NCBI GenBank assembly: GCA_001936135.1 | Contig: CP012818.1 | Span: 1,054,001-1,118,000 of the forward strand | Direction of reading: 5' to 3' | Source of the DNA: Saccharomycopsis fibuligera x Saccharomycopsis cf. fibuligera | Taxonomy: Eukaryota; Ascomycota; Saccharomycetes; Ascoideales; Saccharomycopsidaceae | Length of the DNA: 64,000 nucleotides | Shown: positions 1 through 11,238 of the stretch, piece after piece | Layout: each line of letters starts with the position of its first letter | Position numbering within the stretch: the stretch's first letter is position 1 | Program-made: the position numbers and the translations under genes | The notes under the pieces: model-generated | Seen by the model: only the letters and a program-made list of their open reading frames with translations | Database searches by the model: none | Told to the model about the DNA's origin: nothing

Positions 1-168
1 TTGGAATGGGTCTTTGAACGCTGTGGCTGAAATCAACCCTGGATCTAGTTTTAGTGGTATGCTTTCTTCCATTGGTGTTTGCTTGTTGATGGTTAAGTAT
101 ATGATTCTAGAGCAGTTCTCATGTTGCAACCCATTATTCTTGTAATAATCATCACTAACTAAATAAAA
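1..168 (-). CDS. Partial open frame at window edge, unidentified
   Basis: An open minus-strand frame of 56 codons runs off the left edge. The first ATG in it is at 72. The frame begins just after a stop at 169-171, and a pyrimidine-rich run ending in a TAG at about 180 could be a splice acceptor. It may therefore be an internal or last exon rather than a whole gene start. It contains the string KLDPGLISATAFKDPF, which resembles a second fragment at 400-481. I do not recognise the family. The sequence left of the window is needed to name it. Confidence 0.3.
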
Positions 169-399
169 TTACATGCTACAGTTTGAAGAAAAGAGAGAGA
201 AAAAAAATAGATCATGTGATATTAACGTGATCTATCTTTTATGTAACACATTACAGATGTAAATGCAGAAACTGGCATTGGTATAACTTCAGTCTACGAT
301 TCTTTGTTTGGATAAGATTCTGAAAGCTCCTTAACAGTCCTTTTAAGTAAAAGTTAAAGGATATTGAGGCTGCTATTATTTTCTTTTTTTCAGCTTCGT

Positions 400-481
400 T
401 TTTGTATAATTTGTCATTTTGGAGAGCTTTAAATCCTACTGAAAAATTAACTCCTGGATCTGTTACAGACTCACGGGCCAA
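400..481 (-). pseudogene. Short fragment resembling the edge frame
   Basis: The minus strand encodes ESVTDPGVNFSVGFKALQND. It shares the pattern DPG(L/V)..S...FK with the partial frame at 1-168 and has no start codon or continuation upstream. It reads like a relic of a tandem paralogue of the edge gene. The resemblance is short, so this is a tentative call. Confidence 0.2.
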
Positions 482-1374
482 TGTTCACATTTGCATCATC
501 ATGCATACCCACACCAAACAAGCCACTTCTATGCTGCCCCTCCCTCATATGTCTGCACAAAATATCCACTCAGCTATTTGATTAAGCACTAATATCAAAA
601 TAATCGGTGTAGGAAACAGATTGTGTGACTAATGAGTTGAACTTTATGATAACTTATACATTGTGTCTTTTTCATCTGACTGCGTTTCGATTCCCATAGT
701 TTTATAAACGCCTGTCACTTTCATTTGTTTCAATTTGAGGCTTAAGTGTAAATACAGACACGACCACGTAATATTGAGTGGTGTCACCTCAATGGATAAT
801 TGATAACGTATAATAATTTTTAATTGTCTTTAATTGAATTTCAACTTGTATATATGCTTTTTTAGATAACGTCAGCATAAATCAAGCAACATAGCATTTC
901 TTAACTTAAAATTCAGCAGTTATTAAGAAAGAGAGAAACAACATTATAAAAGAACATTATTATTTTCAATAAATAAAGGCATGATAAATACAATAATGGA
1001 AAATAAGCAAAACTTAAAGAAAGATAGAAACAACCAGAGCAGAAAAGCTAAACAAACAAGCAATAAAAGTAAGCTAAAACCAACTAAGCATTTTTAGAGA
1101 ACAAATGATCTAGTTTGCAATATAATTTAAACTGGACCAAGAAAAAGGATATAATAATAAACAAGCAACAGAAAAAAAACAAGAAAGTCAAAATTGAAAG
1201 GTGGAACAAGTAACAGAACCAAAGAGTCTTTTTTAACTAAAACAAAAACAAAATTGAGAAACTGATAATGAAACAATAACAAAAGGCTAACAAAATTAGA
1301 AAAAAAAAAAAAAAAAAAAAGAAAAAGAAAAAAAAAAGAAAGAAAGAGAGAAAAAAAGACGTGAAACTGAAACT
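482..1374. other. Intergenic, AT-rich, with purine tract
   Basis: No convincing gene. An A-run at 1300-1320 continues as a G/A-only tract to about 1358, directly downstream of the sugar kinase stop codon. It probably belongs to that gene's 3' region. Confidence 0.6.
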
Positions 1375-3063
1375 TCACCGCATAATGTTCTTATTAATTG
1401 CCGCTGATATTGCTGCACCAAAGATAGAACTGTCATTAACAAAGTTCAACTGGTACTGTGTACTGGGATTCAATAAGCTCAAAAAATAATCAAGTTTTTC
1501 TCTGTAATAGTGGAAATGCTTTAATACTGACCCACCATATCCAACACTACTAATTCTAGTTTCCTTTCCATTTGCATTTTCTTTTTTGCTGCTCAATTTT
1601 TCTAAACTGATGATGGAGCATGCAAGAATAGCTGCTGCACGAGTAGCTACGGCCTGTATTACTCTTTTCATTGCAAACATTTCTTCATCAGAAATTGATA
1701 TTGTTGCTGGTGCATTAGAGTCATCAATTACTGTTACAGTTGCATCACTTTTTTTGCTGAATGTATTAATAAAATATTGCTTGGCAGTATCCAAGTCCAC
1801 GCTGTTAGAAATCACCGAACACACTTCACCAGTGAAGTGGTCATATTTAACAAATAACTTGTTTGAAAGAAACTGGCTGTTGTTTTTCAACAAGTATCCG
1901 TTGTTTATCAAATCAACGATAACTAACCTCGAGACTTCAGAAATATATCTGCCGGAAGTTAAAAACTCTAGCGGTTGGTTCAAGTTATTAAAATCATTAT
2001 CAATAAAAGTGCTAACTTCAGAAGATGAAAGCTTAGTAGCCAACCAAGCCTTGTGAATCTCGCCATCATAGGATGTTGCATGGCGTTGAAAATGTTGACC
2101 GAAAAACGAAAGTTCCGTATTAAATAAGCATTCCTTGTTATTGTTAGCATGAAGTACAACTTGATTAGCTTCTTGCTTTTCCTGCGACGTGATGAGCTTC
2201 GTAGGCAAAAATAAGCAACAGTTAGTCCCTGTTCCAATCACCAAACCCATCAGAGTGTGCTTATTGAAGAATTTTGCTGAAAGGTAAACGGACACTGAAT
2301 CATTCACTAAAGATAGAACTTGCAAGTTAATGCCTGCTGCAGCAAAAGCGCTTCCTTCAAATAACGTTTTGAGAGACTTGTTTAGAATTGCATCATCAAT
2401 AGCATACCCTTTACCGCAACTATTGATAAACCCATCGTTGGTGTGGGTTTGATTCAATGGGAAACTCCATGTTATACCTGCTGGGACCTGTTTAGCTTTG
2501 TCAAAATAAGGCACTTGTTGTGTGTCTTTTCCGTTACCAAAAATAACCTGATCAATCATTCGAGCAATCCACTGGAAAAATGCGTGATTGATTATTTTTT
2601 GGTTGTCGGGGATGAGAAATTTTTTTGACACAACAACCTCAGCAGATCTCTGCGAACCAAATACGTCAATCACTGAAACTCTCAAGGTTGATCCACCCAA
2701 ATCGAGTGATAAAAATCTGCCATCTTCCTGGCCAGTTACAATAAAGTTGAAGCATGGAATCATGGAGATCTTACTTGAGGAAAGAGCCAGGTGATATTGG
2801 GTTTCAAACGTGCTCATTATTTGTTGCAAGCGGCTTTCCTCATTGATGAAGGACACAAATTGGCTTTCTATGCGACTAAGTTCAAATTGAAGAGTATCTT
2901 CATCGAGGCTTTTCCCAGCTTTTTGGCTATCATTATTATTATTAGCATTAATATTATTGGAATCAGCAACTGTCAATGAAGTACAGCTTTCAGAGAAATT
3001 ATGTAATGAAAGGCTGGAACTGTCTGATTCGAGCAAACTATCTTTTGAAACGTGGTCAATCAT
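1375..3063 (-). CDS. NAG5: Hexokinase-family sugar kinase, probable N-acetylglucosamine kinase
   Basis: 562 residues with ATG at 3063. It has the two-domain hexokinase fold: phosphate-1 motif DLGGSTLRV at 121-129, sugar-binding SFPLNQTHTNDGF at about 200-212, catalytic Asp255 in VNDSV, phosphate-2 motif GLVIGTGTNCC at 273-283, and an adenosine motif VGYGGSV near the C-terminus. Canonical yeast hexokinases have DLGGTNLRV and NDT at these places. The substitutions suggest the divergent Candida GlcNAc kinase Nag5/Hxk1, which phosphorylates GlcNAc in the cytosol for catabolism. The first ~90 residues are a Ser/Asn-rich extension. The other GlcNAc catabolic genes are not next to it inside the window. 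It could instead be another divergent hexokinase-like protein; the kinase call is firm, the substrate is inference. Confidence 0.68.
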   Translation of the reverse strand: MIDHVSKDSLLESDSSSLSLHNFSESCTSLTVADSNNINANNNNDSQKAGKSLDEDTLQFELSRIESQFVSFINEESRLQQIMSTFETQYHLALSSSKISMIPCFNFIVTGQEDGRFLSLDLGGSTLRVSVIDVFGSQRSAEVVVSKKFLIPDNQKIINHAFFQWIARMIDQVIFGNGKDTQQVPYFDKAKQVPAGITWSFPLNQTHTNDGFINSCGKGYAIDDAILNKSLKTLFEGSAFAAAGINLQVLSLVNDSVSVYLSAKFFNKHTLMGLVIGTGTNCCLFLPTKLITSQEKQEANQVVLHANNNKECLFNTELSFFGQHFQRHATSYDGEIHKAWLATKLSSSEVSTFIDNDFNNLNQPLEFLTSGRYISEVSRLVIVDLINNGYLLKNNSQFLSNKLFVKYDHFTGEVCSVISNSVDLDTAKQYFINTFSKKSDATVTVIDDSNAPATISISDEEMFAMKRVIQAVATRAAAILACSIISLEKLSSKKENANGKETRISSVGYGGSVLKHFHYYREKLDYFLSLLNPSTQYQLNFVNDSSIFGAAISAAINKNIMR

Positions 3064-3534
3064 TCTAAATAGCCAAAGAAGTATTTAGAGAAAGATAAGA
3101 TACAAAAGCCACTTTATAATACCGCCGCCAGAATGAATTACAATTTAAAACTGGAACTACCGACAAATTGACCTCTTTTCAAAATCAGACCAGATCAGGG
3201 AAATTTCAAGAAAAAAAAATAAAGTAAAGTGAGTCCAAATAAAGGAAAATATAGCATCGGGCAAAAGATTATCAGATACTTAAGCATTCGCTTTGCGCAG
3301 TCTTCCGACCCTGATCTCTTCAACCGCGCCAAAGTTAATTTTAGAAGCGCAGCCCAGTGAAACGGGTCTTTCTGGTACGGGTAAATCACGGTTCTCAGAG
3401 TTTGGCAATAGCGAATCATTAGGGGTGGACATACAATTATATAGAAAGGAATACACGCACGCCGCTACAAGAACGTATTGTGAAAGAATTTGTACTAAAA
3501 GTATTAAAAGTGAATGTTTGAAATAACAATCATG
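3064..3534. other. Upstream region of the sugar kinase
   Basis: Promoter region of the minus-strand kinase and downstream flank of the first esterase relic. No further gene is supported. Confidence 0.5.
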
Positions 3535-4860
3535 TCTGCAACTCAAGGAGGATATATGCCAAAAAGTTGACTGCCCTTCTCTGGCATTGCTCTCGTCCAC
3601 ATAGAACCGTTCAAGTTAAAAACCATCCTGGCGGCTTCGTCTTTGTACACAGGCCATTCCGGAGCAGAATAATCTTCATTTTAGAGCTATAAAACTAGCG
3701 CAGAACTTGGAAATTGTTTTTTATACCTTTGGTGAGTAGTTTTCATAAGAAACTCAAGCCGACCCATAAATGAGTATACTGGATGAAGATCACCGCCAAA
3801 AACGCGCATCACTTCCTGAAACGAGCTGAGCCCAAATATGCAGCGTCAGAAATAGGCTTTGTCCGGTATATCACGACGATACTTGTTCACCGGAATAACG
3901 TTTTTGCTGTGTATCTGAGCCGCAATTCTTATCATTTCAGTGAAGAAAGCATCACCCAAAAAGAAAGTAACACGAGTATATCGCAAGCCAACGGTATCTG
4001 AATATGTTATCTGGATGCTGTTATATGTAGAATTCAAAGGTACTGAAAACTCACTGTCGTCAAATTTCTAAAGCTCATTAATTTTTTCCACAGATGCATT
4101 ACTAATTTAGGGGCATTTTTGGTGGGTTGCATCTTTGAAATTTCTGTGGAGTTCAATGTACTGTTAGTAAAAGAGAACCCTTCATCGGTGGTGGTACCAA
4201 AAAATATCGGCATACTTGAATATTCAATCCAAATAGACAAATGTTCAGAATAACCATGTGAGGCTTCAACGTTTTTATAAACACACTTAATGACTTGCAA
4301 TTGATCTCTCAATCCCACATCTGTCCATCCTTTACTGGAAACTTTTTGCGAACTTAACCATCCAAATTCAGAAAGCCTATAGTCAATAGAAACACCAATG
4401 AATGGTTTGCCAATATTGATGCCATTTTGCGCAATAAATAACAAATTATATGCATCTCTAGCATTAGAGCCATTAGCCCAACTGCCACTGTGGATTCAAA
4501 TCTCCACTGGCAATGATTCACTCTCAAAATCATAATGCCTGACCACATTTAAACTTAAACGGTACTCGGATTGAAGTAATGGTGCACTATCGGAACCCGA
4601 AATTGCAAAACGAGAATCACCATAAGTTGTAAAATTTTTGGTTTCACTTTCCCAGGATTTTTGTATGGCTATGGGTTGTCAAAATGTAAATTGCCAATTG
4701 ATAGTGCAGTAAATGGAATACCCAAAATGAGCCTTGCTGATAATTTTCCAAGTAGTGACCAAAAATTCAATCATAAAATATTAGCACTATTAGTGCTAGG
4801 TGCTTTGAATGACATCATTAAAAGGGAGAAATTATTCTCGGGTAATAGAGCCTGCAAACA
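3535..4860 (-). pseudogene. Decayed type-B carboxylesterase, copy 1
   Basis: Host-gene relic homologous to the intact esterases at 11.2 and 14.0 kb. In order on the minus strand, pieces match: LGIPYAEPP (as LGIPFTALS, near 4730), a SWGN..FT region, the oxyanion-hole segment (WIHSGSW), then SIDYRLSEFGWLSSQ (about 4345-4400). After the nucleophile-elbow position (read as IWIEYSS instead of GESAGG) the sequence jumps straight to the TTTDEG segment, so roughly 100 residues and the nucleophile Ser are missing. Several stops and frame changes follow. The C-terminal APEW..Y and MVFNLNG segment lies near 3540-3660. It cannot make an active enzyme. Confidence 0.8.
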
Positions 4861-5959
4861 GAGCAGAAGCATGAATTTCTGCGAGATAGTTTATTATTGA
4901 ATAAAAAAAATAATGATAGAAGGTAACTAAGTTGATCGCATTCTCGTGAAAAGAGCACACTGATGAGCTTATATAGTATTAATTAATGCTTTTTCTACTT
5001 ACCCACCCAGATGCACTGCATTCAAATAACTCAATTAATTTTGCTACGTTAGTGTAAGTATTCTTAAATGGCGCCAAGTCGCAGTTAATAGTGGTATTCA
5101 TAAGAAAACTCAATGCAGTTGACAACCGATTCACACAAAACAATAGCAATTTTGAGCATCCAAAATGCTATTGGGCTGTCGTTTCTGTCTGTTAAAACAA
5201 CTTGACAGACAGAGCGCAATTTCAATTCTTCTCTGTGCTTATTTTCAGAATGCCTCATATACTTGGAGGTTTTTCTGGGGTAAAATTCTCACATGCGTCC
5301 CAAAGCAAAGAAATGCTTGTCGGTGCAAGTCTAGGTGAGAAGACTTTAGAGTTATTTTCCTCGATCGAGGAACAGAAACAAAAAGAGTTTTCCATTTTAA
5401 GTTGCTTTGACATAGTTGACCAGGTCCATGCACACGGCTGCAGGTATTTTCTTAACCTCGAAGGAAAAATTTCTTACATAAATATCGAGTTTCTCTAAAT
5501 TGCGAGCAAAATGATAAAAGGATCTGACTAAATTTGATTATGACAGATTGCAAAGAAATAAAGTTATTGATATATTGCCTTGTTGAAGTCCAAGTTCGAC
5601 TCACCAAAGCTAGAAATGGTTGGCGTTGTAATTGTTCGAGAAAGTGCTTTTGATATTACGGTTATCCAAGCATGTAGTTAATAGTGAAGTTTTTCTGGAA
5701 GTTTAACTGTTCATCTAGTGTACTTTTTAGATATAGAGGAACTGTCCAAGATAATTGAAAACTGGGTGCATCAATAGACAGTAGTCAGGTTCAGTTTCTA
5801 ACTAATCTGTTCATGTCTACGGAGAATCAAAAATGACACGAACTAAGAAATTGTACGAAAATCGTTCTAACGTATGCAAAACACAAAAAAATATGAAGTT
5901 ATATATGTTCAACAACATGCTAAACAGTAGAAAAAACAAATAAACTTTAAAGACGATTC
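4861..5959. other. Spacer between two esterase relics
   Basis: About 1.1 kb without a recognised gene. The longest ATG-initiated frame is 82 codons on the plus strand (5250-5498), starting just after a TTTTCAG that resembles a splice acceptor. Its product resembles nothing I know and has no features that argue for a real gene. Confidence 0.4.
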
Positions 5960-7031
5960 AAGCCTGTAATTGTGGAAGAATACTTTCTAAAAAATCAAAC
6001 GGCTTTAAAATCAAATTCCTCCAGATAGATTCCCTTCGAATCAAACATTAAATTATTTGTAATTATTTGGCGTAACTTAGCCATTTTAGATATGGCTCAC
6101 TCTCCGCACCATGCTATGCCTCTTCAAAATTGGGTTCCAAATCAGAAATAAAACTTGCCCACATCTTAGATTTTTTTTTGGTAATTTGCAAACTTTTTGG
6201 ATTTGAATTGAGCTTATACCCCTTTATTGTCATCCTTTGGTGCAGAGTTACATCCCTATAGGAAGTGACGGCTCTTGGCCAATGAATTCCAGAGTTTTCA
6301 GGATATTGGATTTCATTAGTATTGTAGGTTGGTTCTTAAGGGTGTTGTACTTTTGGGTCATCAAAAGAGCAGAATTTATTGATCTTATTAAGGGTACTAG
6401 AGGCCACAGATGGAAACTTTAAGTTTACAAAAGTTTTCAAATTTTGAGGATAATTAGTGTAAGTGTCAGTGAAAGTACCGTCTTCATCTGTCATTGTTCC
6501 CAAAAGTATAGGAACTTTGGCAAAATTTACCTCTTTCAAAATAGTTGATGGATACTTTGGAACAAAATTATCATTAATAAATGAGAAATGGAAGGCCTTT
6601 AGTAAATACCCATTGGTGGTATTGAAGGCTTTTGCTAACTCAGTGCCATTAGTTACATTGTAGAATGAACAGCCGTTGTAGATTGCAACTGGCAAATTGT
6701 TGTCTTTACAATCATGCAATTTACAATATTCAAGTCAAAAATTATCCAAATAAAAGCCTTTGATTGATGTTTATTTTTATTTTCTTTCTTTTTTTTTATT
6801 TTCTTTTGAAAATGGTGCTGGAAATGGGCCACCAAACACAAAAATTGTTAAAATACTGATGATACTGGTAAATACTACTAAACCAACTATCTTTAACTTG
6901 TCTGACTTTCGTTGTATTTCTGTCTTGCCACGTAGGCAAGTTTCTTCATTTCTTTGCTTCAAAGCATTTTTCTTCGTAAGCCACCAAGATTCCTTTTTTA
7001 TATACTCTCCATTATTTTTGGTGTCAGACAT
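5960..7031 (-). pseudogene. Decayed type-B carboxylesterase, copy 2
   Basis: A second host esterase relic. The N-terminus starts at an ATG at 7031 and has a charged tail followed by a hydrophobic anchor (VGLVVFTSIISILTIFVFGG), unlike the shorter leaders of the intact copies. The sequence then skips most of the catalytic domain. The middle part (6336-6719) matches LPVAI, a reduced HGG region, IPTLIG/TDEG (as VPILLGTMTDE) and the segment after it. The C-terminus near 5980-6060 matches MVFD..G.YLEE. The nucleophile-elbow region is absent, and stops and frame changes occur. The different leader suggests it descended from a separate paralogue. Confidence 0.78.
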
Positions 7032-8019
7032 GTTCAATGACCAAAAAAAGGGGCTAACCATCTCTTCCAAGTTTCCGGATATTATTATTATAATATGCAC
7101 CTTGCTGTACTAGGATATTGTCTACTTACAAAAAAGGAAAAAAAAAGGCTATAGCTAACGAAATGATCTTTCAGTACAATTCTGTAATTGTTCTTTTTAA
7201 CGGTCTAAATAGTCTTGCAAATGTGTTTTGGGTGTTCTGTATAGACTAAAAAATATGATACATCAATTCTTGTAGCTATCACACCCTGATAATCGTTCCA
7301 GTTTGACTCTTCTATCCGGCAGCTCTAAGCACCATAGTATGGTTAAGAGATGACATGACATCATAAACATCAGTACACGAATCCTTAGGTCTCATGACCA
7401 AAATATATTTAAATTCAAAATGTCTTTCTCTGTATCATATCAGAAAGTAGCATAAGACAAGAACTAACAATAAAGCATTATTTCCGGTATGCTGTTGGTC
7501 CTGAATTAAGGTAATTCGGGACTCCACCTCTCAAGAATCATGTAAGAAGCAATGGCCATCTCTATAACTATTATGTACTATGTATGAAAAACCAAGTGAA
7601 ATCATCCTCCTTCTATTACTTAATATATTTATTTCAGTTATTCTCTCTTTATTATTTACGGAACGCTGATATATCCGAGTTCAATGTTATTGAATGTAAA
7701 AGCCTTATAAACATAATATAAGTAAATAAAAATAAATATATAACCATATCGAGTTGAATCGTATATAAATAATAATAATCAGACTGAATAAAACACATAA
7801 TAGCGTTGAGCTATAAATAGTAGTAAATTTTAATTCTATAAGCGCATATTGATCACAAATTATGGTCGTTACGTGACTGTATCTCCTGAAGTTATTGTTC
7901 TAGAGCTCGATGTTGGTCATTATCTCTCCTACTAGTTGATCATAGGCATAACTATGAATCCCGAAACCTTTTCACGTCTCAATTTGAATTCATTCGCTCC
8001 TTCATTAAACTTTCAAGTT
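7032..8019. other. AT-rich intergenic region
   Basis: About 1 kb with no supported gene. It precedes the tRNA gene. Short runs of AT-rich simple sequence lie at 7640-7860. Confidence 0.55.
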
Positions 8020-8105
8020 GGTTGTATAGTGTAGTGGTTATCACTTTCGGTTTTGACTTAACTTGAAGCATCCGAACAACCCCGGTTCGAATCCGGGTAC
8101 GACCT
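8020..8105 (+). tRNA. tRNA-Gln (anticodon UUG), intron-containing
   Basis: The acceptor stem GGTTGTA (8020-8026) pairs with TACGACC (8098-8104), followed by discriminator T. The anticodon stem TTCGG pairs with CCGAA around loop TTTTGA, which gives anticodon TTG at 8053-8055. A 14-nt intron at the canonical site after position 37 (8057-8070) leaves a 72-nt mature tRNA. The B box GGTTCGAATCC is at 8084-8094. The S. cerevisiae tRNA-Gln(UUG) that I recall has no intron. Confidence 0.95.
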
Positions 8106-8107
8106 CG

Positions 8108-8113
8108 TTTTTT
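8108..8113 (+). terminator. RNA polymerase III T-tract terminator
   Basis: Six consecutive T residues start three bases after the tRNA-Gln gene, the usual Pol III termination signal. Confidence 0.85.
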
Positions 8114-8414
8114 ACAATCTTCTTTCGAATATCTTGAATCTAAAATATTACAAGACATGCTTTTTTAAAGATATGGTAAATTGGTCTTGTTTGTGAATTA
8201 AACGAGAAATTGGTTTTCGAAGGGAGAAGGTCAAATAAATTCAGGCTACTGGTTTATTTTGAGCTTTACAAAATGTAAAAAAACATCTGAAATAATAATT
8301 ATCGCAAATATATAAACCAGAAAAAAGAATAAAAAGAAACATATCTAACACAGTAATATAAAATTAGTGTATCTTCAAGATGATAGAAAAAAGAAGAAAA
8401 AAATAAATAGTTTT

Positions 8415-10573
8415 TCATTGCTGTTGATTGTCATTACCACTTTGTTGTAGCAAGGAACTTAATCCTGGATTATTCGCTAATCCTGGAATTGATCCCAACA
8501 AGGCAGCCACAGCAGCAGCATTTGTACTAGGGCCATTGTTGCTGTTATTAGGATTTTGGAGCGGCTGACCAACATGAATATTGTTTGAATTGATTGAAGG
8601 AGCAGCAGGGGCAGAATTAGAATTAGAACTAGAATTAGAGTAAGAATTGCCACTAAACAAGTTGGCTAACGGATTTGCTTCCTTGTTGATTGGCGGAAGA
8701 ACACTAGCTGGGACAGCTAATGGATCAGTATATATATCATCAGGCTCACCTGGTTTGGTGGACTTTGGACCATTTCTTGAACCATCAGTAGGCATCTTTT
8801 TGGAAATGGCTTTCGAAGAAACACCTTTACCAATTTCAATGTCTGGCTCATCAATAACAATACCTGGTACTAGTGGCTTACCGCCCGTCCCACCCCATTC
8901 AGCATTAGTTACCCATCTCTTGTCGGCATCAGTCAATCTGGCAATTGGAATAATACTGATGCCATGCTGATAATCGCAACAATCCCTAGGACCGAAACCA
9001 ACACCCCATCTAAGACGTAAATTGTACTGCCCATCTCTATTAAACGAAGAAATTACGTTTGTGGCTTCATCACGAGAATAAACCTTAACAAATGCATGCT
9101 TTTTTGGAATGTTAAGGATAACACTCTGCACTTCAGCGTATGGTCTCAAAATCAAAGCTAAACCTCTCTCATCCATACCGCTAGAAATACCGCCAATAAA
9201 CAAAGTTCTGCTCAAGACTTTGATGGATCCCGCAGGTAATGTCGAATCATGGGATACATTTCTGACTCTGTAATGAAGGGTTCCTGGGATATTTTTTTCA
9301 CCTGGGTTCAATAATGAAGTTTCGGCAGTGTTGACTTTCTGATTTCTTCCACCTCTTTTGTCATAATGATCGTTTCTATCATGATATCCACGTCCACTGC
9401 CCCTGGTTGGTGATCTTGATCTACTTCTTCCACCTGAACTTCCTCCACGCCCTCTGCGGCGACCACCATGCCCGCCATATGAGTCTTGGGAGTATGACTC
9501 TTGAGATCCATAATTTCTTCTACCTGGTTGTTCATAATGACCATATTGCTGAACTGATGTCTGCTGCGATGGGGTTGAAGTTATATTATTAGGCATAGGC
9601 AAGTTCTGAGTTTGTTGCATCTGCTGCAACATCTGAAAAACAGCATTAGGGTCTGGAACCCGAGAAGCGCCATTACCATTTGCACTATCAATTGGAAAAG
9701 GTAATAGATTATTAGCAGGTTTGGAAGCAGAAGATTGCAGATTCTGCGAAGAAACAGGAACTTTGTGATGCTCAGCTGCATCAGAGCCTGATGGGCCCGC
9801 CAATGAAGCCAATGATTTTAGAATTGACGATGCATCATTGGCAGGAGCAATAGAAGCAGAGGAACTATCATCATTATTAGAACCTGAAGCCAAACCCGAA
9901 GACCCGTTATTACTAAAGTATTTGTTACAAACATTCTGCAACACTTGTTTATCAAAAGTACCAGCTTTCAACCAGATTTCTACTAGTTTACGGATCTTTT
10001 CCTTTATAGCGGCATCATCAACTAGAATAAGCGCATCCTCTAATAATGACTCAATATTATTGTTTAATTTTAGTAAACCAGACAAAAACGTACCTTGCGG
10101 AATACTCATTTGCAGTAAATTTGAATAATTAATACGCCGGTTATCTACTTTACGAGCCTGATTCTGAAAACCTCTTGAAATTGAATCGATGACATAGAGA
10201 GCGCCCAACTTATGAGATGGTAGAGAACCTTTACAAAAGCTAGCAAGTTTATCAACAATTTCTGATTCAGCCTGAAAACATTTACGGCAATTTTTATCCC
10301 CATTCATACTTCTTGAGCTACCCATCCATATAGTAACCCACCATGAAGGAGAAAAAATTAGCAAAGATTACGGTTAGTATTTCCCTAATGAATTAACCAT
10401 TAAAAGGCAACAATTAAAAAATGAATCTAATAAAAAAATTAGCTAGCAATACATACACTTATGTTTTTGATTGCAATTTCGGTCAACTTTTTTATGCGGG
10501 AACCTGAGATGCCAGGGGCCTTTAGCGCTTTAATCTCGTTCAAAATCAAGTCAATCTGCTGTATATCTTCCAT
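8415..10573 (-). CDS. NRD1: Nrd1-like RNA-binding termination factor (2 exons)
   Basis: Exon 1 is 10457-10573 (39 codons from ATG) and exon 2 is 8415-10271, giving a 657-residue protein. Nrd1, with Nab3 and Sen1, terminates Pol II transcription of non-coding RNAs and binds the Pol II CTD. An N-terminal CTD-interacting domain (about 1-150) includes GISGSRIKKLTEIAIKN from exon 1 joined to ESEIVDKL and SHKLGALYVIDSI from exon 2. A low-complexity middle, an RS/RG-rich stretch (about 300-350) and one RRM (LFIGGIS..., about 392-465) follow, then Asn/Ser-rich sequence. Exon 2 alone lacks a usable ATG start and would lose the first CID helices. The splice junction restores collinearity with the remembered S. 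cerevisiae Nrd1 sequence. Confidence 0.93.
10272..10456 (-). other. Spliceosomal intron of NRD1
   Basis: Donor GTATGT at 10456-10451, branch-site TACTAAC at 10379-10373, acceptor TTTTCAG ending at 10272. It is 185 nt, phase 0. AG dinucleotides closer to the branch site lead to an immediate in-frame stop or the wrong frame, so the more distal CAG, about 100 nt from the branch, is favoured. Confidence 0.88.
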
Positions 10574-11238
10574 GGTATCTAATGGTGAAATTGGACTTTT
10601 ACTTAGTACTGTACAATGAAAACACTTATTAAATGAATTAATTTGAAGACGATATACAAACTATGAAGGACAAACTACTTGCTTTGATACTCTCTGTAAA
10701 CAATCTCTATTTTGATATTCACCTTCCTCCGTCTATTTGTTGGGCCACTGACCTGCTATACACCGACGAATTCTCTATGATACAATTGAAAATGTATAGT
10801 TAGTAATAATACGTCCAAATTCTTTAGATGATTGGAAACCAAAATACTGAGTAGTGTTGAATGTTTATTGTGGCAAGAAATGTTTGTGAAGCGCTGTTCT
10901 AAATTTATACGTTTTCCGTTGGTTTTCTGGCTGATGTTCCTTCCAAAGTTTGATTGGCTACTTATATGACTACCCGGCCTTAATATTATAATTCTGGCAA
11001 ATTCTCAACATGTCTACACACAGTCCGACCTACCATAAAAAAAAATTAAAACATATAGAACATCTTTAAAGCTATTCAAGTGAAAGAAGAGTAAAATGAA
11101 TGTGTTCAAAACAAGCGAAAAGAAACGGGATTTTTATTCTAAGAAGCATATTCAGGCCATTGATGAATTTACGTTTCTAGACAAACCGATGTTATATCCC
11201 CGTTAATTTTTCTCGTTAGACTTTTCTCCTTTTAAAAT
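10574..11238. other. NRD1 promoter and esterase 3' flank
   Basis: A 37-codon frame at 11096-11206 (plus) has no recognisable homology and no gene-like context. A TACTAAC on the minus strand near 10800 could belong to a 5'UTR intron of NRD1, but no matching donor was found. Confidence 0.4.

Noticed and set aside
11096-11206. 37-codon plus frame between NRD1 and an esterase
   Set aside because: No homology, no conserved composition, and too short to support.
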